Assembly (NCBI GenBank): GCA_019634635.1
Contig: JAHCBB010000016.1
Span: 1-64,000, forward strand
Direction: 5' to 3'
Source: Verrucomicrobiia bacterium
GTDB taxonomy: Bacteria > Verrucomicrobiota > Verrucomicrobiia > Limisphaerales > UBA9464
DNA: 64,000 bases
The notes beneath the pieces are model-generated. The model had not been told where the DNA came from and did no database searches. It worked only from the letters and a program-made list of their open reading frames with translations. Both the position numbers and the translations under genes were made by a program. Positions 45,391-54,402 of the stretch are shown here, piece by piece (position 1 is the first letter of the stretch; the number at the start of each line of letters is the position of its first letter).

Positions 45391-46455
45391 TCAATATTGA
45401 ATTTCCAGAAAATCCCCCCGGTCCTCGATGGACTGGATCCGCGATTCCCCATCGAGTTGAAAAAAACGCTGGAGGTCGGAATTCTTGAAGCGGACAACCC
45501 TCAACGAGGGATTTACGGCATAGGCTTCATGCTCCCGATACGGGCCCGCGGCCGTCATCGAGGAGCGCAGCACCGGCCAGGAGGTTGATGGACTGCGTTG
45601 GGTTTCGGTGGCCAGCCATCCGGTGACTGGGGAAACGCGCGATGCCTGCCAGATCGTCCCGGGGGTGCTGTCGTCGTCCGCAATCTGAGCCCAGATGCCG
45701 TCGGTCGTGCGCGCGAAGAAGCCCCGTCGGTCGAACAGGGCGGCGCTGAAGCTCGGGGACTCGACGGTCTGCCTGAATCTGGCCTCGACGTCGTAGATCA
45801 CCCCGGCCAGCACCCACCGTCCACTGGCGTCGAGCAAAAACACACCTCCCCCCGAATCTCCGGACGCCACCGTGGCCTCATGGTCTCCGCCGTCTGAAGA
45901 AAAGATGGATACCAGCAAGCTCGCATTCCCCGGAGACGCGGTCACGCCTGTGATGACGTTGGTGCCCCAACGCAAGCGTCCCGTCTGGCCCCCCCAGAGC
46001 CATCCCCGAAGCTCCTCGCCACCGGGCACCGTCCGGAACACCGGTGTCCCCCGGCCCCATCCGTGACCGTGCAGCACTACCCCCCGGCCCACCTCGTCTG
46101 TGCCTGTGTACGGGACCGCGATGCGTCCGGTCGCCAGGCGACCGGCGATCTCCAGCAGGCGGAGGTCGGTTCCGGGAGCGTCCGCGGTTCGAACCACCGT
46201 GTAGGTCAGGCCATCGAAATGGATGGTCCCTCCCACCTGGGTTCCCACGTGGGTGGCTGTCAGGAAATGATGCCGTCCCACGGCCGTCGCGGAAGGCGGC
46301 AGGTCGGTCTGGGAGATCCAGCCACTGTCCTCGAGCGGCGCTGGCGGGCGCGTGGTGTTCCCGTTGCCGGCGCCGTAGGTAATGATGGCCCGGGCCGCAT
46401 TGGGCGTCAGAACCGCCCACAGAACAACGGATCGCATCAGGAAACGAGGAATCAT
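45391..46455 (-). CDS. Secreted trypsin-like serine protease
   Basis: A 354-residue exported protein with a signal peptide (about 1-23). A chymotrypsin-fold domain shows a catalytic triad: His in HFLTATHVG (about 67), Asp in PGTDLRLLEIAG (about 96) and Ser in VASGDSGGGVFLL (about 200). The rest, from about 260 to the end, is a beta-rich region with a tail reading AAGPYREHEAYAVN, then RVVRFKNSDLQRFFQLDGE. That tail resembles short C-terminal domains of other Verrucomicrobia secreted proteins. It is divergent from lpxI. Confidence 0.85.
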   Translation of the reverse strand: MIPRFLMRSVVLWAVLTPNAARAIITYGAGNGNTTRPPAPLEDSGWISQTDLPPSATAVGRHHFLTATHVGTQVGGTIHFDGLTYTVVRTADAPGTDLRLLEIAGRLATGRIAVPYTGTDEVGRGVVLHGHGWGRGTPVFRTVPGGEELRGWLWGGQTGRLRWGTNVITGVTASPGNASLLVSIFSSDGGDHEATVASGDSGGGVFLLDASGRWVLAGVIYDVEARFRQTVESPSFSAALFDRRGFFARTTDGIWAQIADDDSTPGTIWQASRVSPVTGWLATETQRSPSTSWPVLRSSMTAAGPYREHEAYAVNPSLRVVRFKNSDLQRFFQLDGESRIQSIEDRGDFLEIQY

Positions 46456-46552
46456 CTGCAGGCGAACACCGGGGTGAAATCGGCGGGGATCAAATTCCGG
46501 TCGGAGAATCTTCTGGATTCATCCGCGCGAATCCAGGCCCTAGTCTCGGCGG

Positions 46553-47368
46553 GTGGAACCGCCACCCCTCGGCCTGATTGCCGGATCGAAATCGTTGCCG
46601 CTGTTGTTTGCCAGGCAGGCCCGTGAGGAAGGGCTGCGTGTGGTGGCGACCGCTGCGGAGGGCGAGACCGATCCGGCGCTGGCGCAATGGGTGGACGAGG
46701 TGGTCTGGTTGCGGGTCGGGCAGTTGGGCCGGATGATTGATGCGTTCAAGGAGCGCGGTGTGCGGGAGTGCGTGATGCTGGGGCAGCTCGCGCCGAGGAA
46801 TCTCTTCGATGTGCGGCCCGACTTCCGCGCGATGTCGCTGCTGCTCCGGATCAAGGAGCGGAACGCCCACAGCCTGTTTGGTGCGGTTGCGGAGGAACTG
46901 CAGCGCGAAGGGATCACCCTCATCGAGCCGCTGCGCTGGCTTCGGCCCTGGCTCCCGGGGCCTGGGTACTGCGCGGGACCGTCCGTCCGCGAGGCCCAAC
47001 AGTCGGACGTGGCTTTCGGACTGCGCATTGCCAAGGAGATTTCCAGGCTTGAAATCGGCCAAAGCGTTGTGGTCAAGGAGGGCACGACCCTGGCCGTCGA
47101 GGCCTTCGAGGGAACCGACGCCTGCCTGGAGCGTGGAGGGGGGCTGGCCGGCAAACACGGCGGCGCCGTCGCGGTGAAGGTGGCCAAGGACGGCCATGAC
47201 CTCCGATTCGACATTCCGTGCATCGGCCCGCGTACCGTCGAGGTTTGCTCGAGGGCCGGCGTCAATGTCATCGCCGTGGAGGCTCATCGAACGCTGCTTT
47301 TGGATCAGCCCGATCTCGAGGTTCTGGCCGGAAAACTTCGAGTCAGCGTGCTCGCCGTGGCTCCGTAG
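46553..47368 (+). CDS. lpxI: UDP-2,3-diacylglucosamine pyrophosphatase LpxI
   Basis: A 271-residue enzyme of lipid A synthesis, making lipid X from UDP-2,3-diacylglucosamine in bacteria that lack LpxH. The early LGLIAGSKSLPLLFARQARE and the later VVKEGTTLAVEAFEGTDAC, GGAVAVKVAKDGHDLRFDIP and GPRTVEVCSRAGVNVIAVEA are typical of LpxI (DUF1009). GTG 46553 is the start. It is evidence that the organism makes lipid A. Confidence 0.93.
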   Translation: MEPPPLGLIAGSKSLPLLFARQAREEGLRVVATAAEGETDPALAQWVDEVVWLRVGQLGRMIDAFKERGVRECVMLGQLAPRNLFDVRPDFRAMSLLLRIKERNAHSLFGAVAEELQREGITLIEPLRWLRPWLPGPGYCAGPSVREAQQSDVAFGLRIAKEISRLEIGQSVVVKEGTTLAVEAFEGTDACLERGGGLAGKHGGAVAVKVAKDGHDLRFDIPCIGPRTVEVCSRAGVNVIAVEAHRTLLLDQPDLEVLAGKLRVSVLAVAP

Positions 47369-47419
47369 ACCACCTCCCGGTCCAGGCGGCCGACCCGGTT
47401 CCGAGTGAAGCCGGGGCTC

Positions 47420-47791
47420 TCAGCTGTGGAACGATTTCCCGCAGCCGCAGGAGCTCTGGGCGTTGGGATTGTTGATCTTGAAGCCGCCTCCGGTGAGCGC
47501 GTCGCTGAAATCAATGACGGAACCCCGGACGTAGTTGGCGCTGAAGGGATCCACCACCACCCGGACTCCCTGCTGTTCGGAGCTCAGATCGCCATCGCGC
47601 AATTCGTCGAACTGCATGCCGTACTGCATGCCGGAGCACCCACCAGCCTCCACATAAACCCGCAGGGGCTTCCCCGAATTCTCCGCCGCCTCGGCCTGCA
47701 TGGTCGCGATATGGCGGGCCGCGGCGTGGGTAAGCGTCACGACGGTATCCTGAACCGGAGGGGTCACGACGGAGTTTTGAGGGGCATTCAT
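47420..47791 (-). CDS. Iron-sulfur cluster assembly/carrier protein, ErpA/IscA type
   Basis: A 123-residue A-type carrier that passes Fe-S clusters to client proteins. The three conserved cysteines are Cys52 (VEAGGCSGMQYGM), Cys115 and Cys117 (SSCGCGKSF). The segment SVIDFSDALTGGGFKINNPNA is also characteristic. Which client (ErpA, IscA or HesB type) cannot be told. ATG 47791 is the likely start; the frame is open upstream. Confidence 0.93.
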   Translation of the reverse strand: MNAPQNSVVTPPVQDTVVTLTHAAARHIATMQAEAAENSGKPLRVYVEAGGCSGMQYGMQFDELRDGDLSSEQQGVRVVVDPFSANYVRGSVIDFSDALTGGGFKINNPNAQSSCGCGKSFHS

Positions 47792-47907
47792 AGTTGACGC
47801 CCGCACCGTATGGACCCTGTGCCCGGGTGTCAAACGCACCCCGAAACCGCGGGGGCCCGTTCGGATTCGACTGGCCCTGGTCCGGAGTTGCACCTGACAC
47901 TCCCCGG

Positions 47908-48651
47908 ATGCAGTTCCTCCCGTTCATAAGGGTGATCCCGGCGTGTGTGCTCGTGGCACTTGCCACGGCAGTCGCGACCCCTGGAGCCGAAGTACCCCCT
48001 CCCTCCCCCCGAGCCTGGGTGGACGGCATCGGACCCGGCTGGCGCGCGCTCGGTGAATCGGATTTCGTGAACGTGAATTGCGCGAGCAACACGTGGACCT
48101 TCACGGGCGATCTTATTGAGTGCACGGGCCAGCCGGTCGGCGTCATTCGCTCGATCCACTCGATCACCAATCTCGAGCTGGTGGCCGAGTGGCGACACTT
48201 GCGGTCCGGGGGCAATTCCGGGGTATTTCTCTGGGCGACCGAACGTTCAATCCGGCAGCTGGAGCAGGGGCATGGGCGGCTGCCCGAGGGCATCGAGGTG
48301 CAGGTGTTGGACCACGGATACACGGAGCAATACGAGCGCGATCCGGGAAAAAAGGCCGACTGGTTCACCTCGCATGGCGACGTGTTCCCCACCGGAAGCG
48401 CCAAAATGAGGCCCTTTCCCCCGGTGGCCCCGGACGGCCAGCGCAGTTTCCCCAGCCGCAACCTCAGCCGGGGTGTGGGGGAGTGGAATCATTACTACGT
48501 CCGGGCCATCAACGGGGAGGTCCGCCTTTGGGTGAATGGCGAGGAAGTTTCCGGCGGAACCGGATGCGAGCCCGCGACGGGCTATCTCTGCCTGGAATCC
48601 GAGGGATCCCCGGTGGAGTTTCGAAACCTGCGGATCCGCGAAGTGCCATGA
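47908..48651 (+). CDS. Secreted DUF1080 domain protein
   Basis: A 247-residue exported protein with a signal peptide (about 1-28, FIRVIPACVLVALATAVAT) and one DUF1080 jelly-roll domain. Seen are WRALGESDFVNVNCASNTWTF, LVAEWRHLRSGGNSGVFLWAT, LPEGIEVQVLDHGYTEQY, VGEWNHYYVRAINGEVRLWVNGEEV and VEFRNLRIREVP. Unlike the DUF1080 protein at 23245 it has no lipobox cysteine, so it is probably soluble in the periplasm or released. It is divergent from the ErpA/IscA gene. DUF1080 proteins are linked to breakdown of glucans and keto-disaccharides. Confidence 0.9.
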   Translation: MQFLPFIRVIPACVLVALATAVATPGAEVPPPSPRAWVDGIGPGWRALGESDFVNVNCASNTWTFTGDLIECTGQPVGVIRSIHSITNLELVAEWRHLRSGGNSGVFLWATERSIRQLEQGHGRLPEGIEVQVLDHGYTEQYERDPGKKADWFTSHGDVFPTGSAKMRPFPPVAPDGQRSFPSRNLSRGVGEWNHYYVRAINGEVRLWVNGEEVSGGTGCEPATGYLCLESEGSPVEFRNLRIREVP

Positions 48652-48709
48652 CGGCAGTTTGATTTGCAGTTTGCCCGACCGCGCAATCGTCGGTAAGGGA
48701 ACCTCCGCA

Positions 48710-49162
48710 GTGGACTGGTTGCACAAACTTCTGGAAGCGACTCCCCGGCGCGAGGTGGCGCCCGGCGCCGCCGTCATCGAGCAGGGGCAGACCGGGGCGC
48801 CCTTGTTGGTGTTGCTGCGCGGCAATGTGGAGGTGCTCCGCGACGAAGTGTGCGTCGCCCGGACATCGGACGTGGGTGCGATCTTTGGGGAGATGTCCGC
48901 GCTTCTGGGGACCCCTTGCACGGCCACGGTGCGCACGCTATCGCCCGCGACGTTCGCCGTGGTCGAGGATCCCGAGGCCTTTCTCCAGGCGGCTCCGGAG
49001 GTGGCCCTGCATGTCGCCCGCCTCCTGGCGCGCCGGCTGGATTCACTCAACCGCTACCTGGTGGATGTGAAGGCCCAATACGAGGGGCATGACCACCTTG
49101 GCATGGTGGATGACGTGCTGGACTCCCTCATGCACCGCCACCCGCGATCGGGGCCACGGTAA
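48710..49162 (+). CDS. Cyclic-nucleotide-binding-domain protein without a DNA-binding domain
   Basis: A protein of about 150 residues made of one cNMP-binding fold (RREVAPGAAVIEQGQTGAPLLVLL, then GAIFGEMSALLGTPCTATVR with the phosphate-binding cassette and GEMSAL). No HTH follows, so it is not a Crp-like regulator; the C-terminal part is a short helix ending VDDVLDSLMHRHP. It might sense a nucleotide as a stand-alone module. The GTG at 48710 was chosen; a TTG at 48671 is possible. Its 3' end overlaps the phosphoesterase gene by 35 bases on the other strand. Confidence 0.85.
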   Translation: MDWLHKLLEATPRREVAPGAAVIEQGQTGAPLLVLLRGNVEVLRDEVCVARTSDVGAIFGEMSALLGTPCTATVRTLSPATFAVVEDPEAFLQAAPEVALHVARLLARRLDSLNRYLVDVKAQYEGHDHLGMVDDVLDSLMHRHPRSGPR

Positions 49163-49907
49163 CGTCGGCAGCGGCGTCCGGAACCGGCGTCGCAAGGTTC
49201 CGGGTCTCCGGCCCCTGGAAACTGGTCCATTCCGCGGACATCGCATCGAGGTCCAGCGAGATGAAAGTGGGAACGGCGCCGATCTGGCGCCCCGGGTTGA
49301 ACACCCAGGCGGTGCCCACGCGGTCGAGCCAGGAACCCCGGTCCAGAAACGGGGCATTGTGAATGTGCCCCGAGAGCACAAAATCCGGTCGGAACTTCTC
49401 GATCCAGGGTCCCAGGAATTCGTCACCCCCGAACCGGCGTCCGGCCCAGCTCACCGGACTTTGGTCCGGAGGGGAATGGTGGACCCAGACCCATCGGCGC
49501 AGACGCCGCGCGGCGTCGCGCTCCAGTTGGGCTTCTACTTCAGCCCGCGAGACTGGCCCATCCCACCACGCGCACACGGTGAACAGGGTGTCCCCGAGCA
49601 CCACGCTGTCGCCATCCACATGGAGTTGGTCTCGTCGGATCTCCTGCAGCCAGCCGGCAACCGATTCATCCGCCACGGACCGCCGGTCGCCATCATGATT
49701 GCCCGAGCTGACGATCAGGGGCCTCCGGCTGGCAATCTTCGCCAGATACTTCTCGACCACGATGCTTTGGACCTGCGGCTCGAGCACGGAGGCGACGTCC
49801 AACAGGTCGCCGCCGATCACCACGATGTCGTGGGTGTCCGCCTGCGACATGAGCCAGTCGAACTGCTTCAACGAATAGTGCAGATCGGCGACAAACAGGA
49901 TGCGCAT
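49128..49907 (-). CDS. Calcineurin-type metallophosphoesterase
   Basis: A 259-residue phosphoesterase: ILFVADLHYSLKQFDW (D-x-H), VVIGGDLLDVASV (G-D), VSSGNHDGDRR (G-N-H-D), WVHHSPPD and LSGHIHNAPF (G-H-x-H). Substrate is unknown. Unlike the phosphoesterase at 37675 it resembles the group of cytosolic phosphohydrolases with a PD-rich insert (HHSPPDQSP). ATG 49907 was chosen over an earlier GTG. It is divergent from the small membrane protein gene. Confidence 0.9.
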   Translation of the reverse strand: MRILFVADLHYSLKQFDWLMSQADTHDIVVIGGDLLDVASVLEPQVQSIVVEKYLAKIASRRPLIVSSGNHDGDRRSVADESVAGWLQEIRRDQLHVDGDSVVLGDTLFTVCAWWDGPVSRAEVEAQLERDAARRLRRWVWVHHSPPDQSPVSWAGRRFGGDEFLGPWIEKFRPDFVLSGHIHNAPFLDRGSWLDRVGTAWVFNPGRQIGAVPTFISLDLDAMSAEWTSFQGPETRNLATPVPDAAADVTVAPIAGGGA

Positions 49908-50031
49908 GGCGTATGTCCCCAAAAGGCATTGGAAATGCTGGCGAGTCCATGAAAAAGCGGGGTTCCCCCGGCAAAACGGCACCGTCCCCGGCTGGCTTGA
50001 CTGGGACTGCGGTCGTTGCCATTCAAGTTTC

Positions 50032-50553
50032 GTGAAGGCTGTGGTTGCGGGTGTTGCCTCGCTGACCGTGATGCTGTTTGCGTACGTGGAGGTTGTGCTG
50101 ACCTGGCCGCTCCCCGGGTGGCTCTATCTGGGAACGGCCATCGGGTTTGCAATCGCCTTGTTTGACGGGAGCGCGCCTCGAAGGCGCGTGCTTCCGATGG
50201 CGGCCTTCGCGGGAATATTGGCGTTGTTGCATGCGGTCCCGTGGACGTCCCGGAAGCCATTCTTGAAGGATCTCGGGCGCATCCGCCCGGGCATGACCGA
50301 GGCGGAAGTGCGCAGGATCATGGGCCGGTACCTAGAGGGGACTGGGTGGTCCTCCCCTTCCGGGGATTCCGGGACCCTCACGCTGCTCGACAGCGGAGGA
50401 AGTCTGGCTGTTGGCGTCAGCCCCCAAGGCGAGCTCGCGCTTCAGGAATCCCTGGTTTTCCGGCACTCCAATTCCCCCCGGTTCAATTCGGACTGGGGCA
50501 TCCTGACCATGCAGGGAGGGCGGGTGAGAGGGGTGCGCTTCAGTCCGGATTGA
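50032..50553 (+). CDS. Membrane-anchored protein of unknown function
   Basis: A protein of about 173 residues. Two or three hydrophobic helices occupy the N-terminal 80 residues (AVVAGVASLTVMLFAYVEVVL, WLYLGTAIGFAIALF and MAAFAGILALLHAV). A soluble domain follows, with DLGRIRPGMTEAEVRRIMGRY, a small SmpA/BamE-like helical pattern, then GTLTLLDSGGSLAVGVSP. The G-M-T-x-x-x-V-x-x-x-M-G pattern is the commonest sign of BamE-like or lipoprotein-like folds, but it is a weak match here. The start is GTG 50032. Its last 14 bases overlap rlmN on the other strand. Confidence 0.7.
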   Translation: MKAVVAGVASLTVMLFAYVEVVLTWPLPGWLYLGTAIGFAIALFDGSAPRRRVLPMAAFAGILALLHAVPWTSRKPFLKDLGRIRPGMTEAEVRRIMGRYLEGTGWSSPSGDSGTLTLLDSGGSLAVGVSPQGELALQESLVFRHSNSPRFNSDWGILTMQGGRVRGVRFSPD

Positions 50554-51685
50554 TGGCGGCGGGCTGTCCAGCGACCGATCTGTCCGGCTGCGTCGCCGGT
50601 TCCAGGTGGCCGGTCCGGCTTCGAGTACCCCTCAACTGGCCGCAGCCGGCATCGACGTCAATGCCGCGAAACTGGCGAAGCGTGCAGGGAATGCCGGCAT
50701 GGCGAATGACGCTGTGAAAGGCTTCGGCCGCCGATGCTGCAGCCGTCCGGCCTGCGAAACCGTCGGTCGGATTCAGCGGGATGAGGTTCAGGTGCGCGTT
50801 CAGCCCCCGGAGCAGTTCGCAGATCCGCCGGGCGTGTTCGGGGGTGTCATTGCGGCCGGCGATCAGGGTCCAGGAGAAGAGAATGCGGCGCCCGGTCCGT
50901 GCGCCGTAGTGGCGGCAGGCCTCCAGCAGTTCGGCCAGCGGCCAGCGGCGGTTGGCCGGGACCAACGCAGCGCGTTCTTCATCCGAGGCGCCGTGCAGGC
51001 TCACGGCAAGACGATAGGGTTGGGGTTCCTCCGCCAGCCTTCGGATGCCCGGGACGACGCCGACGGTGCTGATCGAAATCCGGGACGGTCCGAGGTTGAG
51101 CCCGCGCCGGTCGCATGCGATGCGCAGGGCCTGGATCACGGCCTCGTAGTTCTGGAGCGGTTCGCCCATGCCCATCAGCACCAGGTTTCGCAGGCCGGGT
51201 GTGCCCTCTCCCTGCAACAGCCGCCGGGCCTCGTGCACCTGGGCGACGAGTTCTCCGGCGCGCAGGTTGCGGACGAACCCCATCTGGCCGGTGGCGCAGA
51301 AAACGCACCCCATGGCACAGCCCGCCTGCGTGCTGATACAGGCCGTGGTCCGGCCTGGATAGCCCATCAGGACCGTCTCGACTTCCTGTCCGTCTGAAAG
51401 GCGGACCAGCAATTTGCGCGTGCGCCCGTCGGTGCTGGTGATGCGTTGGCGCACCGACGGGACGGGAAGGGTCCCCGGCGCGCCCAGACAGGATTCGAGC
51501 CAGCGCTGCACAGGGCCGTGCAGGGGTGTCGGCCCGGAGGCCCCGGCGGGGAGGTCCCTGTGAAGTCTCCGCCAAACCGGCAGCGCATGGGCCTTGCGGA
51601 GGCCGGCGGCAACGAGGCGTTCCTGCAGCTGGTCAAATTCCAGATCCAGCAGGGATTCACGGAGCACTGAGGGGTCGGAAATCAT
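50540..51685 (-). CDS. rlmN: 23S rRNA (adenine2503-C2)-methyltransferase / tRNA A37 methyltransferase RlmN
   Basis: A 381-residue radical-SAM methyltransferase. The cluster-binding CAMGCVFC (Cys123, Cys127, Cys130) is present in QAGCAMGCVFCATGQMGF. The upstream EVETVLMGYPGRTTACIS and later NLVLMGMGEPLQNYEAV, LAVSLHGASDEERAALVPANR and IPLNPTDG are family hallmarks. A C-terminal cysteine in IPCTLRQFRGIDVDAGCGQL supplies the covalent-adduct residue. The minus-strand frame stays open for another 1.8 kb upstream of the ATG, but that is a coincidental antisense frame over the DUF885 gene. ATG 51685 is the start. Confidence 0.95.
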   Translation of the reverse strand: MISDPSVLRESLLDLEFDQLQERLVAAGLRKAHALPVWRRLHRDLPAGASGPTPLHGPVQRWLESCLGAPGTLPVPSVRQRITSTDGRTRKLLVRLSDGQEVETVLMGYPGRTTACISTQAGCAMGCVFCATGQMGFVRNLRAGELVAQVHEARRLLQGEGTPGLRNLVLMGMGEPLQNYEAVIQALRIACDRRGLNLGPSRISISTVGVVPGIRRLAEEPQPYRLAVSLHGASDEERAALVPANRRWPLAELLEACRHYGARTGRRILFSWTLIAGRNDTPEHARRICELLRGLNAHLNLIPLNPTDGFAGRTAAASAAEAFHSVIRHAGIPCTLRQFRGIDVDAGCGQLRGTRSRTGHLEPATQPDRSVAGQPAAINPD

Positions 51686-51811
51686 GGGCGCCCGCCGACG
51701 CACCCTGAAGCGACCGCGAATCCCATTCAACGGCAAGTGTCCCGTCGTTTTCTTCCGCCCCCTGCCGCCCCCTGACTTGACCTCGTCTGCCACCCCGCTT
51801 CTTGTTGCTTC

Positions 51812-53635
51812 ATGTTGCGGGCGGTGGCAATCGCGGCGGGACTGGCCGCAGGAGTCTTTGGGTTCACGGCGACTCCCGCGGCCTCCGGCGCTTTCGACGC
51901 CGCATTTGAGGCGCTGATGCCGCCCCGGGGTCCGACCAATTCCGCGGAGCGTCTCCGGGCGCTCTATGACCTCAGCTGGCGCCATCGGTTGTTTGAAAAC
52001 CCGGAGATGGCCACCGCGGTGGGGCACCCGGGGCTCAATCATCGGTGGTCGGACCTGTCGGAGGAGGCCTTTGCCCGTCGTCGTCGCGAGGCGTCGCGTC
52101 CGTTGCGTATCCTGGCAACCGTGGATCCCGCGACGCTGTCGCCTGACGAGCACCTGTACCGCGACCTGTTTGAACGCCAGGTGCGGGAGCAGATGGAGGG
52201 GGACCGGTTTCCCGAGGAACTGCTTGCGATCAATCAGATGTGGGGCCCCCAGCAGGAGATCGCTCAGATTTTCTCGGTAATGCCGCTGCGGACCCGCCGT
52301 GACGCAGACGACTATCTGGCGCGACTTCACGGGATTGCGCCCCGGCTCGTCGCCACAGAGGCGCTGCTGCGGCGCGGGCTGGAGCGGGGCATCACGCCGC
52401 CGCGAATCACGCTGCGTGATGTGCCCCAACAGGTGTTGAACAACGTCCCCGAGGATCCGGACCGCAGTCCGCTCCTGCGTCCGCTGCTGGCGGGCGCCGG
52501 GGCGATTCCCGGGCTGGAGGCGGAGTCCCTCCTGGCTGCGGCGCGCTCGGTGTTCACGAACGCGGTGGATCCCGGATTCCGCGCGCTGCACCGGTTTCTC
52601 GTGGAGGACTATCTGCCGCGAGCCCGGGAGACCACGGCGGCGACCCTGCTGCCCGATGGGGTGGACTGGTACGGTTTCCGGGTGCGGCAGTACACCACCA
52701 CGCGGATGACGCCGGCCGAGATCCACGAACTGGGGGTGTCCGAGGTGCGCCGGATCCGGGCGGAGATGGATCGGATCATCGAGCAGTCGGGCTTCCGGGG
52801 ATCGTACGCGGAGTTCCTCGAATTCCTGAGAACCGATCCGCAGTTCTATTTCGAGCGGGGTTCGGAATTGCTGGCGGGATATCGCGACATTGCCAAGCGC
52901 GTGGACCTTGCACTGCCCGGATTGTTTGGGCGCCTGCCCCGGCTGCCGTACGGCGTCCTCCCGATTCCCAGTCATGCCGAGCAGTCGCAGACCACGGCCT
53001 ACTATCAGCCGGGCGCGGCCGGTTTCGGACGGCCCGGCGTGTTTTATGCCAACACCTACGCGTTGAACATGCGTCCCAAATGGGAGATGGAGGCGCTGAC
53101 CATTCACGAGGCGGTTCCCGGACATCACCTGCAGATCGCCCTCGCGCAGGAATTGGAGGACGTGCCCGAGTTCCAGAAGCACGCCGGCGTGACCGCCTTT
53201 GTGGAGGGCTGGGCGCTGTATTCGGAGCGTCTCGGACCGGCACTGGGGATGTACACCGATCCCTACTCCAGGTTTGGCCAGCTCACCTACGAAATGTGGC
53301 GCGCGATCCGGCTCGTCGTGGACACGGGCATGCATGCCCTCGGCTGGACCCGCGAAGAGGCGATCGAGTTCTTCAGGTCGCACTCCGGCAAGACGGGGCA
53401 TGACATCGTGGTGGAAGTGGACCGCTACCTCGTCTGGCCGGGCCAGGCGCTCGCCTACAAGATCGGGGAGTTGAAGATCCGTGAACTTCGCGACCATGCG
53501 GAGCGCGCTTTGGGCGACCGGTTTGATGTCCGGGCTTTTCATGACGCCCTCCTGGGTCGCGGGGCCCTGCCCCTGGAAATACTGGAGCCCAGGATGCGCG
53601 CGTGGGTCGCGGACCAGATGGCGTCCGAACCGTGA
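51812..53635 (+). CDS. DUF885 domain-containing protein, putative metallopeptidase
   Basis: A 607-residue exported protein with a signal peptide (about 1-24, MLRAVAIAAGLAAGVFGFTA) and a long helical DUF885 domain. The conserved HEAVPGHH (432-439, in TIHEAVPGHHLQIALAQEL) is the family's putative zinc motif, with FVEGWALYSERLG downstream supplying the third ligand glutamate. Other typical parts are YYQPGAAGFGRPGVFYANTY and RYLVWPGQALAYKIGEL. DUF885 proteins are probably peptidases of helical peptides; the substrate is unproven. It is divergent from rlmN. Confidence 0.9.
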   Translation: MLRAVAIAAGLAAGVFGFTATPAASGAFDAAFEALMPPRGPTNSAERLRALYDLSWRHRLFENPEMATAVGHPGLNHRWSDLSEEAFARRRREASRPLRILATVDPATLSPDEHLYRDLFERQVREQMEGDRFPEELLAINQMWGPQQEIAQIFSVMPLRTRRDADDYLARLHGIAPRLVATEALLRRGLERGITPPRITLRDVPQQVLNNVPEDPDRSPLLRPLLAGAGAIPGLEAESLLAAARSVFTNAVDPGFRALHRFLVEDYLPRARETTAATLLPDGVDWYGFRVRQYTTTRMTPAEIHELGVSEVRRIRAEMDRIIEQSGFRGSYAEFLEFLRTDPQFYFERGSELLAGYRDIAKRVDLALPGLFGRLPRLPYGVLPIPSHAEQSQTTAYYQPGAAGFGRPGVFYANTYALNMRPKWEMEALTIHEAVPGHHLQIALAQELEDVPEFQKHAGVTAFVEGWALYSERLGPALGMYTDPYSRFGQLTYEMWRAIRLVVDTGMHALGWTREEAIEFFRSHSGKTGHDIVVEVDRYLVWPGQALAYKIGELKIRELRDHAERALGDRFDVRAFHDALLGRGALPLEILEPRMRAWVADQMASEP

Positions 53636-53695
53636 CGGCGCTTCGGGGTGGTGGGGGATTGCGCCGCAGATTTCGAGGCCTGACGACGCCCAGGG

Positions 53696-54373
53696 TCAGT
53701 GCCGGGTCTTCGCGAGGGCCAGAACGAGGCGGCTGGCGATCAACAGCGCGGTAATCAGCAGCAGCAGTCCGCTCCCCTGGGAAATCCGGCACAACGTTGC
53801 GGATGAGAAGCGTCCGTGCCCCCGGGAGACGGCGGCGCTGAGCCCGGCGAACCAGGTGCAGCCCGCCACCGCCACCCCGGCGCAGAACAGCAGTTTGCAG
53901 GGCAGGGAGGGGCGAAGCACCTCGTGGGCGACCAGGGAGCCGGTGATGCCGATCCACAGCAGCAGCACGCCCGGATTTGCGAGGACCCGCACGAACCCGG
54001 TCCAGAATGCCGTGTGCGGGTGCAATTTCTCCTCCACCAGGTGCTCCAGTCGTTCCAGCTCCGGCGCGACCTCCAGGCGGCCGGCGCGCAGGTACTTCAC
54101 CCCGAGCCAGAGCACGAGCAGGAAGCTGACCAGTTCCATGGAGGCCCGGACGACCGGGCGTTGGAACAGTTCGGCGAACCCGGCGAAGGCCAGGCCGCAG
54201 TACAGGACCTCCATGCTGGTCGCCCCCAGGGCGATCAGCAGGCCGCGCAGGAAGCCACGCTGGGCGCTTTCGTTGACGACGGTGATGTTGATCGGGCCGC
54301 CGAGGGCGGCGGTGATCAGGCCGGCGCCCAGGCCCACCGCACCGGAGATGATCCAATCCTGCCAGGCCGTCAT
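53696..54373 (-). CDS. LysE-family amino-acid exporter-like membrane protein
   Basis: A 225-residue membrane protein with about six helices. The N-terminal GLGAGLITAALGGPINITVVNESAQRGF-type stretch, with its G-P-x-N core (GGPINITVVN), and LGVKYLRAG at about 95-104 are typical of the LysE/RhtB translocators, which export amino acids or small metabolites. Substrate is unknown. It lies 29 bases downstream of pssA in the same direction, so it may belong to that operon. Confidence 0.85.
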   Translation of the reverse strand: MTAWQDWIISGAVGLGAGLITAALGGPINITVVNESAQRGFLRGLLIALGATSMEVLYCGLAFAGFAELFQRPVVRASMELVSFLLVLWLGVKYLRAGRLEVAPELERLEHLVEEKLHPHTAFWTGFVRVLANPGVLLLWIGITGSLVAHEVLRPSLPCKLLFCAGVAVAGCTWFAGLSAAVSRGHGRFSSATLCRISQGSGLLLLITALLIASRLVLALAKTRH

Positions 54374-54402
54374 GAGGACTTGGGTCCGATCCGCCGGTGG
54401 GA

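Noticed and set aside
51686..53542. The minus-strand frame that stays open upstream of rlmN, giving about 1,000 codons in total
   Set aside because: Only the part from 51685 downward has RlmN motifs. The rest is antisense to DUF885, which has a signal peptide and the HEAVPGHH motif on the plus strand.
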